From: Sphingobacterium zeae
GTDB taxonomy: Bacteria; Bacteroidota; Bacteroidia; Sphingobacteriales; Sphingobacteriaceae
Direction of reading: 5' to 3'
Length of the DNA stretch: 64,000 nt
Assembly: GCF_030818895.1 (NCBI RefSeq)
Contig: NZ_JAUTBA010000001.1
Coordinates: forward strand, 2,108,001 to 2,172,000
This document shows positions 58,853-64,000 of the stretch, one piece after another. The notes beneath the pieces are model-generated. The model saw only the letters and a list, made by a program, of their open reading frames with translations. It did no database searches and had not been told where the DNA came from. Position numbers and translations under genes: made by a program. Within the stretch, counting starts at the first letter, position 1; each line of letters starts with the position of its first letter.

Positions 58853-60694
58853 ATGGATGCTCTCAATGGAATAAATGCGTTGACCCTAGTTTTCGCAGCG
58901 ATATTGATCTTTGCGATCACGTATCGTTTTTATGGCTTGTTTCTAGCAAATAAGCTGCTCAGGTTGAATGGAAGTCGCCAGACACCGGCGGTGGAGTTTG
59001 CTGATGGCCATGATTATGTGAAAACCGATAAAAAAGTGTTGTTTGGCCATCACTTTGCGGCTATCGCGGCGGCAGGGCCATTGGTTGGTCCAGTACTCGC
59101 GGCACAGTTTGGTTATCTGCCGGGCGCCATGTGGATATTAATTGGTTGTGTATTAGGTGGTGGTGTGCACGATATGGTCGTGCTTTTCGCTTCTGTACGA
59201 CATAAAGGAGAAAGTTTGGCAACCATTGCCTCCAAGGAGGTCAGTAAACCTATTGGCACTATTGCCGGTATTGCCGTACTTTTCATTCTGATCCTAACGT
59301 TGGCCGGATTATCACTGGCCTGTATCAGTGCGATGCACGAGGCACCATGGTCTTTATTTACGATTGTACTGACAATGCCAATTGCTATTTTAATGGGCTT
59401 GATGATGCGCTATCGGGAGGGCTCGGTGACCTTGGCGAGTATCATTGGCGGTATCCTGCTTATTGCAGGTATTATAGCCGGTCATCACCTGATGCAGGTT
59501 CCAACTTTTCACGCACTTTTCAACTGGGATGTGAAAACGATCTCTATCGGTATTGCTGTATATGGTTTCTTCGCTTCAGTATTGCCCATCTGGCTATTAT
59601 TGGTTCCGAGAGATTACCTTTCGACCTATCTCAAAATAGGTACAATTATTATGCTGACGGTAGGAATATTTTTTGTTGCACCAACAATTCAGATGCCCGC
59701 CTTGACCTCATTTATCCATGGTGGCGGACCCGTAATTTCAGGACCTGTCTTGCCCTTTATCTTTATTGTGATTGCCTGCGGAGCCATATCAGGGTTCCAC
59801 GCTATTATCGCAACCGGGACGACACCCAAAATGATCGGTAATGAACGCGAGATCTTGTTTGTGGGATATGGCGCCATGCTTGTTGAAGGCTTTGTTGCCT
59901 TGATGGCATTGATTGCAGCTTGTACGTTGATGCCTGGTGATTATTTTGCAATCAATACACCGGTAGCCGATTATGCACAGTTTCTAACGCAGCACCCCCA
60001 TCTTTCAGCTGTGGATTTACCACATTTTATAGACAGAATAGGTGTAGATCTGCACGGTAGGACGGGCGGGGCAGTGTCGTTGGCTGTAGGGATGGCTCAT
60101 ATCTTCGATAAGGTTCCTTTTATGAACGATATAATGGCCTATTGGTATAATTTTGCTATCATGTTTGAAGCTGTTTTTATTCTTACAGCGATTGATGCAG
60201 GTACCAGGGTGGGACGTTTTTTTCTACAGGAAATGCTTGGAACTGTTTTCCCTAAATTTAGCGATAAAAACTGGAAACCAGGTGTATGGATTTGCAGCGC
60301 CCTGTTTACGTTCTCTTGGGGATATTTGGTTTATACCGGTAACGTAAGTAGCATCTGGCCATTATTTGGTATTAGCAATCAGCTCTTGGCAGCCTGTGGT
60401 CTGATTGTATGTACAACGATGCTCATCCGGATGAATAGGCGAAAATATGTCTTGTTTGCAGCCGTTCCCGGTGTCTTTATGGCCGTGATTACATTTTGGG
60501 CCGGCTATCTTCAGGTGGTACAAGGATATGTGCCTAAAGGACAGTACCTACTGGCGGGCTTGGCCGTAGCTGCGATGTCATTGATGGCGATTGTATTTAT
60601 CGGAACGTTTAAGAAGTGGATACACCTTGCACAACGGAAAGAGCAAGTGAAAGATCAATATGGAGAGGTTGTGAAGGAAATTGTGGAAAGATAA
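58853..60694 (+). CDS. CstA-family carbon starvation membrane transporter
   Basis: This 613-residue polytopic membrane protein starts 10 bp after the epimerase. Conserved motifs include DGHDYVKTDKKVLFGHHFAAIAAAGPLVGPVLAAQFG, RIVD-less CVLGGGVHDMVVLFASVRHKG, and ISGFHAIIATGTTPKM. CstA and its relatives transport peptides or pyruvate and are induced on carbon starvation in enterobacteria. It is shorter than the roughly 700-residue E. coli protein. A role in bringing in or exporting pyruvate would fit a sialic-acid type pathway, where pyruvate is a product, but this is inference. A convergent hairpin follows. Confidence 0.92.
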   Translation: MDALNGINALTLVFAAILIFAITYRFYGLFLANKLLRLNGSRQTPAVEFADGHDYVKTDKKVLFGHHFAAIAAAGPLVGPVLAAQFGYLPGAMWILIGCVLGGGVHDMVVLFASVRHKGESLATIASKEVSKPIGTIAGIAVLFILILTLAGLSLACISAMHEAPWSLFTIVLTMPIAILMGLMMRYREGSVTLASIIGGILLIAGIIAGHHLMQVPTFHALFNWDVKTISIGIAVYGFFASVLPIWLLLVPRDYLSTYLKIGTIIMLTVGIFFVAPTIQMPALTSFIHGGGPVISGPVLPFIFIVIACGAISGFHAIIATGTTPKMIGNEREILFVGYGAMLVEGFVALMALIAACTLMPGDYFAINTPVADYAQFLTQHPHLSAVDLPHFIDRIGVDLHGRTGGAVSLAVGMAHIFDKVPFMNDIMAYWYNFAIMFEAVFILTAIDAGTRVGRFFLQEMLGTVFPKFSDKNWKPGVWICSALFTFSWGYLVYTGNVSSIWPLFGISNQLLAACGLIVCTTMLIRMNRRKYVLFAAVPGVFMAVITFWAGYLQVVQGYVPKGQYLLAGLAVAAMSLMAIVFIGTFKKWIHLAQRKEQVKDQYGEVVKEIVER

Positions 60695-60701
60695 AGTAGC
60701 G

Positions 60702-60724
60702 CGTGGATTTCCGTGAAATCCACG
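60702..60724. terminator. Convergent hairpin between CstA and ROK genes
   Basis: CGTGGATTTC (60702-60711) pairs with GAAATCCACG (60715-60724) over 10 bp with a 3-nt loop. It lies between two convergent stop codons. T-runs are short, but position supports a bidirectional terminator. Confidence 0.7.
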
Positions 60725-60733
60725 TCTTATGTC

Positions 60734-61963
60734 TTAATCGATAATAGAAAGCAGACGGTCCCGAATGAGAAGGCAGGCTCCAAAGGCTGCAAGTTTTTCT
60801 CCATTATTTGAATAAGCAAGTTTGGTATCCTTGTTAACAATAGACAATGAAAACTTATTGACAGCATTCTTCAGCGGTAACATCAGGTATTCCTCACTTT
60901 TGGCTAAAATTCCACCGACGATGATGATTTCTGGATTGAAAATATTGATCAATGTGGCAAGTCCACGACCTAATTTTTCCCCAAGTTCATTGATCAACTC
61001 AATAGCGAGATTGTCATCTTTTTTTGCAGCAGCGATAATATCGCTGAGCCGGATATCTTCCAGATCATTGAATTTTTTTGTTAGGATGCTCGTTGCGCCA
61101 TTTTGCAGTGCTGCTATTACACGGTTTCTAAGTGCAAAACCAGATGCTTCTGTTTCGAGGCAACCCTTTTTTCCGCAGCGACAGATGATATCGTTGTCAA
61201 AAATGGGAATATGTCCAAATTCACCCGCGAAACCCGATTTCCCATAATAGATCTTTCCGTTGATTAAAATTCCTAGTCCGATGCCATTGTCCACATTGAC
61301 AAAAAGAGCATCTTTCTCATCCTTTAAAATTCCGCTGGAAAATTCGCCATAAGCAAGCGCCTTACTATCGTTTTCAAGATAGGTGCGCAATTGCAGCTCC
61401 TGTTCGAAATATTTTGATAAAGGATCTTCATAAAAATTAAAATAACTGTAGGAATAACCTGTTCGATAGTTGATACGACCAGAAAGATTGATACCTACAC
61501 CCAATATTTTATCCTTTTGAATCTGATGTGTGGCAATAAACTGATTGATCTCCCGGCATATATTCTGGAGTGATTCCTGATTATTCTCCAAACGATGTGG
61601 AATTTCCTCCTGGCTGGCAATAATGTCTTTTTTCATATTCATGACCACAATACTGAGATGATCATGGCTTACCTGAACACCGACAAAAAATGCTGCATTC
61701 GGAAGTAGACCGTAGGAATTCGGTTTTCTGCCAATTCCCGAAGTCGACTTTCCATTGTCCTGGACCAATGCATCTTCTATAAGTTCATTAATAGATTCGT
61801 TGATTTTTGGAATACTGATGTTGAATTCCTTGCTTAGTTCAGGAATAGTTGAAGGCCCCTTGGTCGCAAAAAAGGTCAAAATCTCCTTTTTAAGCAAAAT
61901 ATTTTTATAGGCTACACCGCTATAGCTTGCATCATGTAAGTCACTCAAGAATTTTATACTCAT
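60734..61963 (-). CDS. ROK-family transcriptional regulator
   Basis: This 409-residue protein has an N-terminal winged helix-turn-helix (about 25-85, GPSTIPELSKEFNISIPKINESINEL) fused to a ROK domain. The ROK signature includes GEFGHI (Glu248, His251) and the zinc site Cys261, Cys263 and Cys268 in CRCGKKGCLE. The sugar-binding LENDSK is also present. NagC/XylR-type regulators respond to amino sugars, xylose or glucose derivatives. It is convergent with CstA and divergent from the SusC at 62277, so it may repress both the catabolic operon and the SusCD genes. Full conservation of the ROK catalytic-site residues leaves kinase activity possible. Confidence 0.93.
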   Translation of the reverse strand: MSIKFLSDLHDASYSGVAYKNILLKKEILTFFATKGPSTIPELSKEFNISIPKINESINELIEDALVQDNGKSTSGIGRKPNSYGLLPNAAFFVGVQVSHDHLSIVVMNMKKDIIASQEEIPHRLENNQESLQNICREINQFIATHQIQKDKILGVGINLSGRINYRTGYSYSYFNFYEDPLSKYFEQELQLRTYLENDSKALAYGEFSSGILKDEKDALFVNVDNGIGLGILINGKIYYGKSGFAGEFGHIPIFDNDIICRCGKKGCLETEASGFALRNRVIAALQNGATSILTKKFNDLEDIRLSDIIAAAKKDDNLAIELINELGEKLGRGLATLINIFNPEIIIVGGILAKSEEYLMLPLKNAVNKFSLSIVNKDTKLAYSNNGEKLAAFGACLLIRDRLLSIID

Positions 61964-62276
61964 AACTGTGTTACGTTAACTTATGGGTAAATATAGTAAA
62001 TATATCATCATGCAAAATTAAGTTTGTGTTTTTTCTTCTTTAGTTGATCCTAATTAATAAAAAAAATTAGAAATAATTTGAATATTTAAAATTTTATTTC
62101 TTATTTAGTGTTGTATAAATAATATACCTAATAATTGTAAACCAAAATACGTTGCCGTGCCGGTGTCAGAACGTTGCATGTTTTATCCAATGAAAAATGT
62201 CTGATCATGGTTTAGGTAACCGAGTGACCATAAATACTTATTTTTTAACATAACACTATTTTTTCATTCCTAAATT
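61964..62276. promoter_or_regulatory. Divergent intergenic region, ROK regulator / third SusC
   Basis: This AT-rich 313 bp gap carries both promoters. On the minus strand TAATTTTG (62013-62020 on the plus strand, reversed) matches the -7 consensus, 50 bp before the ROK start, without a clear -33 TTG. No ORF or clear operator palindrome is visible, although a ROK operator would be expected here. Confidence 0.4.
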
Positions 62277-64000
62277 ATGAAACCAACACATGTAAAACGC
62301 AGGTATCTTTTTAAGGCATTGGGATTACTTATTGTTTTTATGCAATCCGCAATAAGCTTTGCTCAATCCATTGTAAATGGTACCATACGAAGTCGCGATG
62401 AACAGCCTATTGCTGGCGCGACGGTTAAAGTAGTGGGGACTTCTGTAACAACGCGTACAGATCAAAAAGGGAGTTTTACCGTACAGGTAGACCGACTTCC
62501 GGCCGAACTTCAGGTTAGTTATATCGGCTATTTGTCGCAGTCGCGGAAGATCACAGTTGCCGGTACACAAAGTTTTGTTTTGCAGTCCGATGAACGTCAG
62601 ATTGACGAGGTCGTTGTTGTGGCTTATGGTACGCAAAAGAAGAACAACGTTGTTGGTTCTGTCGTACAGATCGGAGGTGATCAGCTCAAGAAAGCCCCGT
62701 CGATGAATTTGACCAATGCACTTGTCGGACGTGTTCCCGGATTGACAGCATTACAACAATCAGGACGCCCGGGGGCAGATAATGCGACCTTGTATCTGCG
62801 CGGAGTTGGAACTTACGGCGGTAATCGAAGTCCTTTGGTGATTGTCGATGATATCGAAAGACCGCTTTCTACCTTGGCTTATCTGGACCCAAGTGAGGTA
62901 GAAACGATTTCCTTTTTAAAGGATGCAGTTTCCACGGCCGCTTATGGTGTACAGGCCGCTAATGGTATTATATTGGTTAAAACAAAAAATGGACGAAAGG
63001 AACAGACCAAAGTAACCTATGACTTTGGATACAGCATTGGCCAAAATACCCGCTTTCCAAAATTCCTCAATGGACCGGATTATATGAACTGGTATAACAA
63101 AGGAACAGAACTGGACAATGATTTTCTCCGTAATACGAAGCAAACTGAAGCACCTTACATCTACACGCAGGAACTCATCGATGCTGTGGCAAATGGAACC
63201 AATACCAATCCGTTATTTGGGAATACAGACTGGATTGGCCTATTGGCAGATAATAATAGCTATTCGCAACATCATGCTGCTACAATTTCTGGTGGAGCGA
63301 GCAAAACGCAGTATTTTGCTTCGGTCAGCCATATGAACCAGGACGGGGTGATCGACAATACCAATTTTAAACGCTACAATGTCCGTACAAACCTTAAAAG
63401 TGAACTTAATGAATACCTGACGGTTGGTTTGAACATTGGTTTGCGTAATCAAAATACCAATTTACCCGGTATTTCACCCGATAACTCGGCCTATATGAAT
63501 CCATTTTACCAAGCTGTTCGGATGCTGCCAAATTTGCCTATGTATGCCCCAAATGGACTCCCGGTAGCATATCAGGCCGGAGCAGGATGGGTCAACCCAA
63601 TTGCTTCCGTAGCAAATTCGGGATACCAGAAGCTCAAAAGCAATATCTTTCAGGGAACAGCAAACATTGATTTTAAAGTTCCGGGAGTAACAGGTTTGCT
63701 GGCAAAAGTTCAGGGCGCATACGACTATAATTCGGATGAATCCAAATCTTGGCTGACACCGTATCCGACGATGGGAAGACAGCGGGACCAGGTTGCAGGT
63801 GATTTCGTAGCCATGACCACATTGCCCGGGATCACCAAAACATCCCTTCGTCAGAGCTTTGCGGCTAGCTACCGAAGCACATGGCAAGCGAGTTTAAATT
63901 ACAACCGGACTTTTGGTGATCATAGCATCGGTGTGTTAGGTTTATATGAATATGCAAAAACTCATGGTAATCAATTTGGTGCCGGGGCAAGTAATTTTCC
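62277..64000 (+). CDS. SusC/RagA-family TonB-dependent transporter, partial (3' end outside window)
   Basis: The ATG at 62277 opens a frame that stays open to the window edge (574 codons). The signal peptide ends near AISFAQ, followed by a CarboxypepD_reg-like domain (about 33-105, VNGTIRSRDEQPIAGATV). TonB-linked VVVAYGTQKKNNVVGS and a plug domain with LVIVDDIERPLS and YGVQAANGIILVKTKNG come next, and the first half of the barrel. It belongs to a third PUL that probably links to the preceding epimerase operon through the divergent ROK regulator. Confidence 0.95.
   Translation, partial: MKPTHVKRRYLFKALGLLIVFMQSAISFAQSIVNGTIRSRDEQPIAGATVKVVGTSVTTRTDQKGSFTVQVDRLPAELQVSYIGYLSQSRKITVAGTQSFVLQSDERQIDEVVVVAYGTQKKNNVVGSVVQIGGDQLKKAPSMNLTNALVGRVPGLTALQQSGRPGADNATLYLRGVGTYGGNRSPLVIVDDIERPLSTLAYLDPSEVETISFLKDAVSTAAYGVQAANGIILVKTKNGRKEQTKVTYDFGYSIGQNTRFPKFLNGPDYMNWYNKGTELDNDFLRNTKQTEAPYIYTQELIDAVANGTNTNPLFGNTDWIGLLADNNSYSQHHAATISGGASKTQYFASVSHMNQDGVIDNTNFKRYNVRTNLKSELNEYLTVGLNIGLRNQNTNLPGISPDNSAYMNPFYQAVRMLPNLPMYAPNGLPVAYQAGAGWVNPIASVANSGYQKLKSNIFQGTANIDFKVPGVTGLLAKVQGAYDYNSDESKSWLTPYPTMGRQRDQVAGDFVAMTTLPGITKTSLRQSFAASYRSTWQASLNYNRTFGDHSIGVLGLYEYAKTHGNQFGAGASNF

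Overview
The window looks like chromosomal DNA of a Bacteroidota bacterium, most likely of the Sphingobacterium type. Three things point there: SusC/SusD outer-membrane pairs, two very long hybrid two-component sensors (HTCS), and many glycoside hydrolases in polysaccharide utilisation loci (PULs). Most genes lack a strong Shine-Dalgarno sequence, and several candidate promoters match the Bacteroidota -7 box TAnnTTTG. I see no rRNA, tRNA, CRISPR array, insertion sequence or prophage gene. Functional assignments rest on motif and family recognition by eye; no database search was run.

Region 1 (1-27514) is a xylan locus. On the minus strand lie a SusC/SusD pair and the start of a second, CarboxypepD-less SusC that runs off the left edge. 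Divergent from them is an HTCS sensor, followed on the plus strand by a transaldolase, a split transketolase (two genes), a CE1-type esterase, a GH95 enzyme, three secreted GH43-fold enzymes, a GPH-type sugar symporter, a GH10 endo-xylanase and a cytoplasmic GH43. An AraC regulator (minus strand) and a zinc alcohol dehydrogenase close the region. The logic is import of xylan fragments, removal of arabinose, xylose and L-galactose/L-fucose side chains, uptake of small oligosaccharides, cytoplasmic hydrolysis, and flow of pentoses into the pentose phosphate pathway.

Region 2 (27515-35440) is housekeeping or accessory: three small ORFs of 39, 57 and 50 codons, a putative DNA-repair/modification pair (radical SAM TIGR03916-type plus TIGR03915-type partner) behind two abutting palindromes, a pyridoxamine-phosphate-oxidase-like protein, a lone DsbD-alpha-like domain, a SAM methyltransferase, and a GH20 hexosaminidase with a PA14-like C-terminus.

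Region 3 (35779-50447) is a second PUL: HTCS, SusC, SusD, a tandem GH43-GH43 protein in which both domains keep their catalytic residues, a GH2 beta-galactosidase-like enzyme, and a CE1-type esterase. The substrate is probably an arabinose/galactose-containing plant glycan.

Region 4 (50573-64000) is a tightly packed operon: an exported FAD oxidoreductase, a DUF5009 membrane protein with an apparent one-base frameshift at its N-terminus, an AmpG-like transporter, two GDSL esterases, a DUF4434 TIM-barrel-like protein, an AGE-family epimerase and a CstA-like transporter. A convergent ROK regulator follows, then a third SusC that runs off the right edge. The set suggests a catabolic system for an acylated amino sugar such as sialic acid or N-acetylmannosamine. 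It is the most interesting candidate for a poorly described pathway in the window.
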